DNA of 64,000 nt from Dryococelus australis. Lineage: Eukaryota > Arthropoda > Insecta > Phasmatodea > Phasmatidae. The translations under genes were made by a program, and so were the position numbers. The stretch is from contig CM057009.1 in assembly GCA_029891345.1 (NCBI GenBank), positions 299,127,466 through 299,191,465 on the forward strand, read 5' to 3'. The notes under the pieces were generated by a model. It ran no database searches. It saw only the letters and a program-made list of their open reading frames with translations, and was not told the origin of the DNA. Below, piece after piece: positions 43,500 to 55,840 of this stretch. How positions within the stretch are numbered: position 1 is the first letter of the stretch; every line of letters begins with the position of its first letter.

Positions 43500-45520
43500 A
43501 ACATTTACAGGGCCGTTAATTCGAAAGTAAGTGCCGGGGGCGCTTAAAACACGGACATGCCATTACGCTGCCTTTGTGAATAATTTGGGGGAAATCGGTT
43601 GATAGACTCTGCTATATATCATATAAACATTTTTTTTTGTTGGTGTTATCTCACAAATTGCCTTAAAAAAATTAATGTGGTTCTCCATACAATACTTCTA
43701 GTTGACACTGTAAACAAATCAAGTTTGGTTGAATTTGATTAAATTATTTAATAGATATGAAAATTTTATTAAAACGCTAGTACGAGCGCCATTTTGAAAA
43801 TCCACTTATATTATGTAAAATTAGATTGCCTTTTGTAGCACTACTGGTGTGAAAATTTGGTGGAAATTAATCTAACTTTTCCGGAAATGTGGCAAAATGT
43901 AAAGTTTAGGCCTACTCACCTAGCACTATTCTGCAAAAAGGTCAACAAATACGAATATCCGTAAGCATAATTGATGCTCCTAACGAATTCGGTTACTGTA
44001 CAAAAGTTCATTGAATTTTGTTGTTGAATAGTTTTATAGATGTAACACACTAACCTAAGTTATTTGCGCTGACTCCATTTATAAAACGCCTTCCGTACAT
44101 ATAATATGTTAGTTTACATACCCCACTGTATCACTTCTTTCATGTAAAATGCCGAGATATGTCATAATACCACAATTTTTCCATGTGATGATCTTAATAA
44201 ATGTAGTATGAAAATGTTATGTGTTAGCAAATTCGATTATTGGCATAGATACTTCCATTATACCAAGTAAAGTTAGAATCGCTTACACATTCTCGACGAT
44301 ATAGCACACTAAACTACAGAATTTATAGCAGCCATTCTGAAAATAAGTGTCTGGAACATTTAAAACATTAAAATTAATACGGCATGCAACAGTGCTACTT
44401 TTTCGCCAAATTTGGTAGGTAAAAATTGATTGCATCCAAAGATATTATAAAAAATGTATACTTATAATATTTGTAGTAGCGTAGATATAACAAAAATAAA
44501 TACCAAACTCGCTTAAAACATATAAATTACATGGCCTGCTGTAGTGCTTTTTGTATGCCCAATTTGGTAGGAGTCTGTTGGTTTTTTTCTAGAGATAGGG
44601 GAAAAAAATTTAAATTTGTTATGTAATGATATCTTGCAAGACGGCGGACATAAGAGACTTTGTATGTGTACCTTTAATGGTTGCAAAATGTACTTCCAGC
44701 ATGCAGTGTTAAGTTGGAATTAATAACATGGTTTTGAAAATATAGGATACAAAGATAAAATAAAAATACGGCCATAATTTTTTTTAAAATAAGTGCCTGA
44801 CGTAATTAAAACATACAATTTTACATCAACAGCTGCAGTGCCACTTGTATGCTTAATTTTATCGGAATTGGAATTAGTCAGTTTTTCCCCGAGATTACAT
44901 AAAAATTTAATTTATTCCTGTGGTGCCATCTAACAGGCACATATTTGATAGTCGATATATATATATATATGTGTATATTTTATATATATATACACACACA
45001 CACTGTTAGTATACAAAGTTACGCCGGAATTATTTACATGGTTTCGATGCTATAGGAAACTAAACTAAATTTACTATATGGCCGCCATATTGAAAATAAA
45101 TATTTGACCATCTTTAACCATGCCACCTTACATCACCTGCCGTGCTACTACTTATTTGCTGAAATTGGCAGTAATCAGTCAATTGTTTCCAGAGTTATGA
45201 CAGAAATTTCATTAAAATAGTTATTGCCGTCTAAGAAAATGACGAACCGAAGTTGGAATTTGTCCACATAATTTTGCCTGTATTATATACTTTCAATTGT
45301 TAAAACCGTATGGCAGATATACCAAATGAACTTAAAATACTTGTAGGACCGCCATTTGAAAATAAGTGCCTGTTCAATATTAATCGTATAACATTTATAT
45401 GACCATCCTCAGTATTGATTACTTACCAAATCTGACTAGAATTGGTTGAGAAGTTTTCGATTAATAACTTAAAAGTTTTATTTATTGATATGGTTCTATC
45501 TTCCAAAATTACGGATTAAC
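43500..45520 (+). repeat. Degenerate tandem array, ~250-300-bp units, about seven
   Basis: Units share the landmarks GCCATTTTGAAAATAAGTGCC, TTAAAACAT, GGCNTGC-GTGCTAC and CCAAATTTGGTAGGAATTGG. Units can be seen starting near 43510, 43790, 44335, 44490, 44790, 45085 and 45350. Divergence is high. A single related stretch in the opposite orientation lies at 46245-46345, and a weak one near 22960. Type and origin are unknown. Confidence 0.6.
44957..45004. repeat. TA/TG/CA compound microsatellite
   Basis: GATATATATATATATATGTG then TATATATATACACACAC: self-complementary and able to form a small hairpin. Confidence 0.85.
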
Positions 45521-47321
45521 AACAAATATCTATTCCCTCGAAAATTTAATTTATGGGCAGGCGATCCCTCGGGATACCACTAGTATTTTATAAAGCTTTT
45601 GCATAGTGTTATTACTGGTCATTAGAAAACCATAACATAATACTTCTTAATTAATTACTTAATTTAAAGCGACCGGCTTTTCAACAGAACACCATCAAAT
45701 TTAGGGTTGGTGAAATGTGTAATAACCGTAAAGAAAATATTTTCTTGCTTGATAAAATGTAGGGAAAATTAACTCCTGTGGGTTTATTTTAAAATCTACA
45801 AACTTCCCACCACTTTCTAGCTTGTATGTCTTTGGAAATAAAGGCTGATATAATTTCTTTCCTATTTGTGGGTATTTCTCTCCCTAAATCTCGGCTTCCG
45901 CCAAGCGGATTTAAGTGAAATGTAATAAGACAGTTACTAAAAACAAAAAATTGAAAAACTCTCATTTTTAAAATCTACCATGTGGTTGTGATGAATTTGG
46001 AAGTATAATCAGAAATTTCATTATTATATAAATTATTTCGATCTAGGGCGAGATATTGATTTTCAAAATCGCAGTGATATGAATATTTTTTATAAATTTG
46101 GTTTGTATGTTTAACAATTTAACCAAATTTACCTAAACATTTTATGCTAAGAGTATCTAACAGAAACATCGTATACATAACCTCATTTTTAGGCAATTTT
46201 GTATGTGAGCGTCGATTAAGTAAATATGGTTTTCATATACCATATCTCGGGACCAATCAACCGATTTTCACCAAATTCTACTTACAAATAATGTAAATCA
46301 GGCCATGTTTAAGCGGCTCATACACGTATTTGAAAAATGATGGTCATGTAAATATATTTCATTGCTTATTTTACAATGTTTTCTTGGTTTGAGTCCCGGG
46401 TAAGGCACGTTTGTATTTATAATCGTCTCTGTACTGTTGCTTATGTCTCTGGCTTCATCTCTATTTAATGAGCATTCGTTTTTATGTTTATGTTTTGATC
46501 ACTGCTATTTGATAACAAATTCTGCGTTTTTGTTGGACCTCGATGTAAAAAGTAACCTGTTTGGCAATAAAAGATAAAATCCTAGTTGTGTTTCTATAGG
46601 AAGATGTATCGTCTGAATACATTGTACATCTGAGTGCTCATCGCCTAATGGTGATTTCTGATGTTCATATTTGTTTTACGTAATAAAGTAATTAAGATGT
46701 TTTGTATACAACAATTGAATTATTTATTTGAAGAAAGCCATAAGTTCTCATATCGAGAAAAAATTAGTAACGCACAAGGAACTGTTTTTCAATGCAAGGC
46801 ACATTTTTTCCCCATAAAAATAGGCATAGCTGCAACACTCTAAATATTTATAGCGTGCATTACAATATATCGTGTATTTAAAAAATGACATCAGTCCAGG
46901 ACTCGCTACCTTTTTGTTATTAACATCGAGTATCAATTCTGTAGGAAAATTGATTGGCATGCTGCCAGAACTCATGTACTGTTTCTAACATTGGCTGTAC
47001 AGGTCTCACTATTGTTTTTCTCTTAGCCTTCTTAATTTACGAGCTGTTTGTAGTATTGAGTATATAAATTATTTGGCAGGGTGCCTGCAACATAATAAGT
47101 TATTGACAGTGAGAGTAATGTAAGTAAACGTAAAGAACCAAAAAATTATGTTCAAAATGATGAAAACTATAAAAGTGAGCAAAACAAGAAGAGCAAACTA
47201 ACAGGGCTACGAGACACAATCCATGTGTAAAAAGAAATACCAGAAATGTCTTCAGGGCCGAATTACAAGTGAATTCAAAATATACATTCCCTTACTTAGT
47301 GTTTTAATGAAATTTGTGATA
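45521..47321. other. AT-rich, no recognised gene
   Basis: Contains one inverted relative of the array unit at 46245-46345. Otherwise nothing can be supported. Confidence 0.45.
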
Positions 47322-47746
47322 AAGGCTGTTCACGATGAAGTGAGCACTTTAGAAATGAACCTTAGAAAAATACCACTGCCCTTGAATGCATATATTTTAA
47401 TAGGCGCAGTGAGTGACATTTGCCCAAAAAAATGTTTTTAACGATGGATGAAACATAGTTCCATATCATAACATCGAATAAAAAGTGTTCGGTAACAATT
47501 TCTTATAACTGTAATTATTACTTTCGTTTTCTGTTTTTTTTTTCATTCGTCGAAGTACAAAAATTAGCAGATTTGTATAATATTTACTTTCCTAATAATT
47601 TCAAGTTTTACTTGACCGTCACATGAATAATGTTATGAGGTCGATGGTAATGTTAATTTTGCATAAGGCGGAAGACTAGACGAAGTGCATTCAAGTCGAT
47701 ATTTAGCAGTGCTTTCATAAGTGCTCATTTTAGCGTGAACAGCCTA
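47322..47746. mobile_element. Long MITE version, 425 bp
   Basis: AAGGCTGTTCACGATGAAGTG at the left, CATTTTAGCGTGAACAGCCTA at the right, TA on both flanks. The reverse complement of its interior aligns with 31796-32222. Confidence 0.85.
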
Positions 47747-48360
47747 TAAATATGTAAAATATTTTTCGTTATATTGTGCAGCCTAATACCTGCGATTTTT
47801 ATATGTATGTAATATAGAGCTTCTATTTACTAATATAAAGAATTAAGTAAATATTTATGGTAATTTTTATTGGTAATAAGCAATCTTAATATGTTGCCAA
47901 TTAATTTAATCAGTAATAAAATCCAGTTTAAAGAAAAGCTGCAATTATTTTATTTAAGTAGAGTTCTACGCAGGAATCTTGGTTCGCTTTCTGGTTTATT
48001 TTGTCCAGGTATTTCCAAGCGTTTTCAGCATGTCTTCAGTTGCAATTATTTTGATTGAGATGAGCCTTCCTTAAATCCTCTCTAACGTATACATTATGCA
48101 GGAATACCTCTTCCGTTTCCGAAAACCACATTATCACAATGTTTACTTACAAGGAAGTTTTGAAATGTAACCTGTTAATCGTATAAACATTTCTATTGAA
48201 AGATTAATATTACTTAAATGTAATATAGTGTTTTCATACCAACGAAAATCTTTAGTGTATTATTTGGGGGAAAAAAACCCCTTGCTAGAATGGTTTTCAG
48301 TTGGCGCGGGAAAAGCGATTGAGATAAATTTTGTTGGTGCTTACTTGGAGTTATACGATG
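47747..48360. other. AT-rich, no supported feature
   Basis: No gene or repeat recognised. Confidence 0.5.
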
Positions 48361-48361
48361 T

Positions 48362-48555
48362 TTGAGGGGGGGGGGGGGGGGGGTTGAAGGGAGGTCGGGG
48401 GAACACCGAAAAAAAAAAAAACACCTGTCAGTGCCAATGTCCACCACTTTTCCCACATGCGAGAATCCGGGAGTTGTCAGGCCGGGGATTGAGCCCGGGT
48501 TCGCCTTGGTGGGAGGCCGATGGGTTAACCGCTCAGACACCGCTCTCCCCTCCTT
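48362..48555 (-). mobile_element. SINE family 1 head with G- and A-runs
   Basis: G-run at 48365-48382, A-run at 48409-48421, then GAATCCGGGAGTTGTCAGGC and GATTGAGCCCGGGTTCGCC (B box, minus orientation), GGTTAACCGCTCAGACACCG (A box region). The body is missing. Confidence 0.65.
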
Positions 48556-48910
48556 GCACTGCTTAACTGAATCCTAAATAATTCACGTTCATGACACCAC
48601 AATATTAATGCCGGTTTCATGCTACCCGACGCATATAAAAACCTCGTCAAACAATATATATGAATGCCACAATCTGTTTATTCATGTGTGCAACTTATAT
48701 TCAGTAAATAATTTCTCAGCTTTGTGACGGTAAACATTGCCTTTTTTTTGTCTGTCCTTCATTCAGGTAACTTGTGTTTTACACGCTACTCTTCCAAATT
48801 ATACAACGAATTTAAAGAGATGAGAAAAATTTTGACAGCGGAATACGACATAGGCCTAACTGTACAAGTCTGAACAATAAAATAAATTCTCTTTATATTC
48901 TACAGTACTA
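48556..48910. other. No supported feature
   Basis: AT-rich spacer between two SINE copies. Confidence 0.5.
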
Positions 48911-48914
48911 ACAC

Positions 48915-49085
48915 GGAGTGGAGACACGTCGGAGCGCAAGGGCATGGTAAACGGGAGACCCCCGAGAAAGCTCGCCGACTAGCGGCATCGTGCGGCGCGA
49001 CTCACAGGACCGACGCCGCCGTGAATCGAACCCGGTTCTCTTTGGTGAGCGTTCTAGAAGCCGAGCCACCGCGGCACGGGAATCG
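48915..49085 (-). mobile_element. SINE family 1 copy
   Basis: TAAACGGGAGACCCCCGAGA, GCCGACTAGCGGCATCGT and GTGAATCGAACCCGGTTC (B box) occur in the family order. The ORF at 49021-49290 on the plus strand is a by-product. Confidence 0.75.
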
Positions 49086-49568
49086 CCTCCATAGCTACTG
49101 CACATCGGTGTCTATAAAGGATAGCTTTGCAAGTCGCTCGAAACCGAACGATTACACGCGAATCAACACAGAGTACTTACCTCGATCAACGGCCGACAGC
49201 CAGGCGAAGCGAAGACTGATGGAAAGCTGCCTGTTCTGGACGAGATGGCCTCAGCCGATCGATTCTGTCACACTGCGCATACCGTTCTGATCTGTCAGTA
49301 AATATAGCGCCTTCTGCGAGACTACGTGGATTACCCGCCACATTGAATTTTCTGTAGCTACTTGTGAGAGCTAGTTGCTTCTACTGAAACACTGCATTTA
49401 CTCAGTTTGCGGAGGTGGCGAAAAGCCATAAAATTCAAGTAGGTACTGGCAATAGATTCCAGATGGGTTATCTAAATATATGTATAATACTTATGGAACT
49501 TCCGGAAAAAAATTAATACAAAAAAGAGTTTGAATCGGGAATTATGTTACGATGATAACTCTAATTAT

Positions 49569-49579
49569 ATTATGCGTTA

Positions 49580-49661
<82 letters not shown>

Positions 49662-49676
49662 GTGGTAACGCATAAT
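49569..49676. repeat. (TA)~39 microsatellite with perfect 14-bp inverted flanks
   Basis: ATTATGCGTTACCA at 49569-49582 is the exact inverse of TGGTAACGCATAAT at 49663-49676, enclosing an uninterrupted TA run. Same architecture as 27819-27987 with shorter arms. Confidence 0.9.
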
Positions 49677-49689
49677 ATTAAATATTAAA

Positions 49690-50370
49690 TATTTTTTATA
49701 AATATAAATATAACAGTAGGAATTGAAATTCATACTTAATTCCTTTTCCTTTGTTTTACTAAATTTCGCTTCCAAAATTCCCGAGATTGTAATTTCACTG
49801 GCACACACAAATACTGCTTGTAATTGTTAGCTTTCCCTTTAGTACTAACGAACATTTATACGCCAATAGCGATTGCAGTGCCGATCAGCTGTTACCGTAC
49901 GTGGCTGTTAGGGTACCGTTTTTCGAATATATTTCAGAAAATATTCGAAGTTTAAAAACTGACGCAAATACAAAATTATTTATCGACGAGAGAAACAGCC
50001 AAATGTGTAACCGTTTTTTGCCACTTTTATTTTGTGTCATCTTAAAAGAAAGAACACTTATTTCCAAAATAAAATGCAAATGCAAAATTTTACAGTGGCA
50101 ATATTGTGTACTACTCTGTAGCTACAGCATTTTTTATTCATGGTTCTTGTAGAGGCATCCTACCCACGTGCCACATACAAAACTTACTTTCCGAAATTAT
50201 GTTAGGTAACGAGATCGCCTTCCTGTCTGTGCCTGTGCGTGACACATAACCCAACCAGATACAAACTCAAGCCATTCACCGAATTTCACCAAATTTGGTA
50301 GGTTTAAAATACTTACTAAATAAACCATACTTTTTACGTTGTAGAGTATACGAGAGAAAATATTTGTGCT
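49690..50370. other. AT-rich, no supported gene
   Basis: Short overlapping ORFs on both strands (49885-50152). 50280-50320 has a CACCAAATTTGGTAGG word related to the 43.5-45.5 kb array. Confidence 0.4.
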
Positions 50371-50371
50371 G

Positions 50372-50590
50372 CTCTTAACGGCACCACCTGAGTGCTGGGG
50401 AGGCTGATTGAGGTGAGTATGGAACATGAAAGGGCGGGAAAACGGGAGATCCCCGAGAAAATCAGCCGACCAGCGTCATCGTCCGGCACGATACCAACAT
50501 GGGAAAATCCGGGAGTGACCCGGCCGTGATCGAACCCGGTTCGTCTTTGCGGCAGGCGAGCAGGTTAGCCTCTCAGCCATCGCATTAAAG
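50372..50590 (-). mobile_element. SINE family 1, near-complete copy
   Basis: Minus orientation. From the right: A-box region (AGGTTAGCCTCTCAGCCATC), B box in GTGATCGAACCCGGTTCG, a body with GAAAACGGGAGATCCCCGAG and CGACCAGCGTCATCGTCCGG, and the tail GCTCTTAACGGC. This is the best-preserved copy in the window. Confidence 0.8.
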
Positions 50591-52030
50591 TGTTAAAAAA
50601 TAAAATGAAAATATACCATTTTTAGGAGCAGTATTATTAGTAGAAACTATAGTCTGTTCGCGGTTTGTTCGCCCTTTTTAAATCAAACCTTTGAAAAATC
50701 TACCCATGTATGACGTGTTTAGTTATTTCTATCATATGCCATGTATCACAAGCGTTTTTAATTACTTGTATTGATAACAGTTACTTTTTCCTGTTAAATG
50801 GTAATGTTATTCATATTTTATCTATAAATTATAATTCCTCATTTATAAATAATATGAATAAAAAACAGTGACAAAACATGTGTGTTGGTATCGCCTATTA
50901 AGAAATAGTTCTTATACAAAATACAGTTACAGTGGGTACACGCGAACTCAGTGCGTTGTCGTTTTGCGTAATTTCCCAGACTTAGTTAAGCTTCGTTTGC
51001 AAGAGATGGAGGAATATCCTGGAAGTAGAACTTTAGCAGGGCTTCAGAAAAGTCTGAAGTAACCGCGAACGTGTTACAGAAAAAAATTCATCTGGATATC
51101 AGATTCTGGAAAGAAAATTGTTTTAACACTCGTATTACCACTCAGGCCTCCTTAAAATACGTATTTTCAGCTTTTCGAACATTATTGAAAATTGGTTCTG
51201 TGACTGACATAGCCAGATTATATTAGTTTAACACAAAAGGAAAGCCATAATCCATAAAATAAAGTGAAATTATGCAAGTAATAAACAAATAAGATAAAAA
51301 AACATATATGAACAAAGCAACAGAAACAAATAATGGGATGTTTAATATTTAAATAAAATGACACATTATTAAATAACACAGGGAAATAAACCCACAGCCA
51401 AAAAATTTCAAAATACCAAACGCCGGATATTTGTTGAAATGCAGAAGGAAAAACACTAGGAGTTACGTGAAGGCATCAAATGATTGTTATTAAATGAAAG
51501 ACATAATTAAAAGTACCAGGACCCATAAAAATTGAAGGTAAAAATTACTTATCTCAAACAAACCAAACTTGGAAAAAATTATCACACTTATAATTTTTCC
51601 ACTCTTAAATGAACGTGCTACTAGCGAAGATGAACAATTCATTTGAGATAATGAAGGCTGATCTTGAGCACAACAGAACCAAGAAAGCAACCAATTATCA
51701 TATAATTTAATTGAAGACTGGCACAAATAATGCGTTTTTGTAGTTCGGAATTTCGGGTTATGTTCCATGAGAAGTGTGTTATGCTTACTAACAAGCGGAT
51801 TAAATAATATGAAAAAAATTGTTAACTATTTACAAATGTCAAAAGTCAGTACATCTTCGACACGTTCTTAAATTGGAATTTCTGATATTCCTTAAGTTTT
51901 AACAAACATGCCTATTATAATGTGTTTATACAGAAATGCGTAAGAGTTTTATCGAATAAACACCTAAACAAATTAATGTCTCTTTTTATACCTGACCATT
52001 CCAAAATTGAAAGATGTGTAACGGGGTTAA
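50591..52030. other. AT-rich, no recognised gene
   Basis: ORFs at 50868-51062 (plus) and 51490-51768 (minus) have no motif. Nothing else can be supported. Confidence 0.45.
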
Positions 52031-52034
52031 TTTG

Positions 52035-52310
52035 CAGAAATGGTGGTGATGTGGCAAGCGTACTCGCATCCCACCAAAAGTAACCATGTTTGATTCCTGG
52101 TAGAGTCTCTCCTGGCATTTTGCATGTGGAAGTCGTACCACACAATGCCATTGGTCAGCGGGTTTTCTCGGATAACTCCCATTTCCCCTCACGCCCTTGC
52201 ATTTCAGCACTACTACATACTCACCCCTCTTCACTCTTATCGACACTCAAGACCCCGATTTTGAGAGCCGTCCAAAAGTCTCCACTCAATTGTAATGTAA
52301 TTGAGACCTG
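52035..52310 (+). mobile_element. SINE family 1, plus-strand copy
   Basis: A tRNA-like head with GATGTGGCAAGCGTACTCGC (A box) and CATGTTTGATTCCTGG (B box), then the body GCGGGTTTTCTCGGATAACT and a tail TTGAGAGCCGTCCAAAAGTC. Internal promoter boxes are correctly ordered. Confidence 0.78.
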
Positions 52311-52544
52311 ATGTACCTATTATTTTTAAGTAATGGTTGATGTAGTTATAGGAAATATAGTCTGAAAAAAATCGGTTGGTTACTTCTAACAATAATGAGT
52401 TTAAATTATAACACAAAAGTAATTAATGACTTGTGAAATAAAATAAAAGGTAATTTGGTACCTAATAAATGACCTAAATTTGGAATTAGAGGTGATTTTA
52501 CACTATTTCAATCAGGAAGAAAGATTATCCACATCAAATCTTCA

Positions 52545-55500
52545 AGGAAAAAGAACTAAGCCTCTGGTAACTGTGCCGAGATGTGACACACAGAGCCTTC
52601 CTTCACCGGCACAGACAGTTTGAAAACAGCATAAGAGGTGCTGCCTATATCAAAAGGATTGAGGTTATGCCTGTGTAGGCAACAAGACGTACAATGTTCT
52701 TATCAGCACGAAGGCTGTGTATGATGCAGTTGTATAAGAATGTTTTCCCCGATCCGCCTGGACCCTCGCAGAGAACACTCTGCACTGAAGCTCTGCAATC
52801 ACTGTGCCCATGACCTCGGCGAAAACATCTCTGTGGTCGTCATTGAGAAGAAAACGCATGCACTCACCTTCATTGTGTTCCGATTCAACCTCGTACTAAG
52901 GAAGGTCATGGACACGCCCAACATCTGGGCAAGGAAGGCTGTAGTCAGCAGACACTTCCAGATCATCAGCCACATCATCCAATAGATAGTGCTTAAGGTT
53001 TTTTTGTACATCTCCAGTGGATTTGCAATATTGCAGTGGAAGAGTATGGAGGTGAAAAGTAACTTCAAGCACCCAGGAACGCCCCACCTTGCCGCTTTGT
53101 ACATGGTAACCTTGTAGATATCATTACTGTCCAGCAGGATCAGGTCCAGACATGCCAACTTGCATTTTGGATGAACATCATGGCGCACAGTGCTTGGATC
53201 ATCGAATGACGTAGGACCTCTGATATTGTGCAGAAGGAGATGAAGGCAAAGAAGCTCCTCCTCGGCCTGAGGGCTGATGTTATGAATTCGGAGATAGTAT
53301 TAAAACAACCTTTCTCCATTGCCTTCCACAAGCACTGTTTCTCCATCCAACATAAGTGCTGCGGAAAGCCGACATATGCCAGATTCAGAGGACATGGCCT
53401 TAACTCACACTCTCTGCAACATCAGTGAATCATTTTGTATTGATAGTTCTAATGGAAGAATACTGTGAGGTACGTGTGCTTGTCATGCGCCCTCTCCAAC
53501 GCACCAGCCACATCCTTATTTTGAAGGAAAACATATTGTCTGTTTTCCAGGTGCAGGGCCAGCCTGTTGAGAATGACGTTCTTGTCGGCCCTTTTTAACG
53601 ACAGCAACTGCCAGCCTGTCTTTAGGGAGTTCATGTACCTGCAATCGAGATAGGATGTCACCTCATCTCTCACAATGTAGCCGACCTGAAGATCAGCATA
53701 TTCGTGACCCTTGTGGATATATTTGTACAGATATTGTGTCCCTTGTAGTGACGAACAGATTTCAAAGTTAGTGTGGCATTGATATTTTTTGTAGTAGACA
53801 GGGATTGTAAGGCATATCATGCTTTTTATCGAACACCTTGGTGCCGATCTACACAGAAGCTGCATTGTCCGGGCTTCTGTAATGGACGAAGTCACGATAG
53901 TGGAGAAGCATTTCGCCACAAAATGCCTCCAAAAAGTGAAATTTGTAATCATCATCCCTGTAGCAGGGTGCAGATGGTCCACACTTAGTACATGTGTAGT
54001 TTGTGGGTCCTAACCAAATCGTACAATGCAGGTTCAGCCTCTTGGTCAGGAATGTCAGCTGGACAATGCCATCAACAGACTCGGACATGGCTCTCTTGTG
54101 ACCTTTGTCAATGAGAATGAGTATATGTAAGTGAAATTCCCTGCTTCTGAAACTCGATAGTATTGCTGTAGACATCCACCTTGCTGAATATGTGTTTCTT
54201 ATAGATGTCATCGATTAGAAAATCAAGTTTAAACTTGAAGCCCCTGCACACCACATCAGGGTGATGGCATGTCTGCTGGCGGCCTTCCAACGACATAACT
54301 ATTTCAGACCACTTCGGATTGCACAGGGTCATGATGAACAGATCGTGTCTGCCATACTGGCATATGATAGTTATGGAATCTTGGTAGCATTGGTACATGT
54401 GCCTTTACGATCCATAGAAAGTGGAAGGTAGGATAACTAATTTTCCAACCCTGGCCTGAGCAGCATCACCGACTCTTTGCATGTGCTCCTGAAGTTCCAG
54501 GTACTCGTCCACTTTCAGGTTGTCTTGGTTCTGCCCAATCAACCAAATCCTCAAGGATTCTGCCTTGCAGTAGGCATAAACAACATACTGTTAAACAATT
54601 TCCCAGAATGGTGCAGTATTGAACAACTATGTCGATGCATTATGCGATAATCATAAAACTGATTGCAGGTCACTTTGTTGTGAGACTCGCTCACAATGAG
54701 ATAGCGACTAAGATCATTGGTGTACCCATGTTCGCTGTGCGGAAATAGAAAAGCATACATCAAAGGATCAGCTAAAGTATTTAGATGACTGATAGACTGC
54801 ACAGGTCGATCCTTAGGATACATCCTTATGTTATTTCACAGGGGCAGGATGTCACCCACAAAAATTGCTGCAACCTCGTTTACAGAGACAGCTAGGTTGT
54901 ACACATTAGGATACTTTCTCAGGCCTGGATTAATAGTCAATATGACCTGCCTCGAAGGCTGACCCTTCTGCTATGCCCTCTCTTCCTCTGCCACCATCAC
55001 CTGATGCATTGACTTATGGATCTTTCCAAAGGATAGATCTCACACAGAAGATGCTACAACGCCTCCAGAAATCCAATCTAGCAAGGATTGTGCTGACACA
55101 CGTGGGCAGCATTAGCTGTATAAACATAAATGAATTACAACTGATTGTAGCGAGGATCGCTACCCTCAATAGGATGTGCAGCCCCAGAGGTCATATGATG
55201 CACTTGCTCATAGATCAGAATGTGTAGACAGAGCGACCAGGGGAATCAATTATGCCTTATGCACAGAAATAGATGAACGATAAATCTGCATTATAGTTTA
55301 TGATGAAATGCCTGTAATCAAGCACACTTATTAGAGTCACCTGTGAGCAAGTGGTGAAGCAGTTATGGACACACAACAAGAGAAGATAGGTGAACTTTAC
55401 CCCCCATGCAGCACATCGTGAATGTGTCATCATGTTTGATGCCTTCGTCGGCGAAAAACAAAATTCCACAATATCGACATTCATTATCCATGAGACCCAT

Positions 55501-55650
55501 GTCATATGCCTGAACACCAATGTGATCACCTCTGTGGTTAGCACAGTAGTGCCATGAATGATAGACCCTCGGTCTCGCTCAGCTGCGAGCCATCTTTTCA
55601 TCTTGCTGGAAGATGAGTGCAGGTGCACTCTCCTCCTCATAGAAGAAGCT
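52545..55650 (-). pseudogene. Helitron Rep-helicase, decayed and 3'-truncated
   Basis: Reading leftwards, the pieces fall in the canonical RepHel order. An N-terminal Arg/Glu-rich segment (55600s) leads into a zinc-type motif (ECRYCGILFFADE, then CCMGGKV) at about 55410-55520. EVAAIF precedes SISHLNTLADPLMYAFLFP at 54715-54800. A Rep segment (GRHDLFIMTLCNPKW) lies at about 54290-54360, and an HUH-like EFQKQGI then HLHILILID at about 54090-54150. The twin-Tyr motif YLYKYIHKGH is at about 53690-53735 and is followed by YLDCRYM and LALHLENRQYVF. The helicase Walker A GPGGSGKT is at 52743-52766, and TSYAVFKLSVPV is near 52600. Downstream helicase motifs are absent. Many frame changes and stops show it is dead. 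Confidence 0.88.
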
Positions 55651-55840
55651 AAGCAGTTGCTATGGAAGCAGGGCTATGGAACCATCCATAAGAATGGATC
55701 CTGCTAATAGGCTTGCATCAGAAGACACTGGAGCCAAAGCAACAGTAGGATAAGGAGCATTAGTACGCCCTGCCTCTTTAGTCACATGCAAACATGATGA
55801 ATCATACTCTTTAATCAAGAATGGAAGTTTTTGCAAAAAA
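55651..55840. other. No supported feature
   Basis: Flank of the Helitron. The origin of this stretch is unclear. Confidence 0.4.

Noticed and set aside
49542..49808. 88-codon ORF with Tyr-Ile repeats
   Set aside because: Translation of the (TA)n microsatellite.
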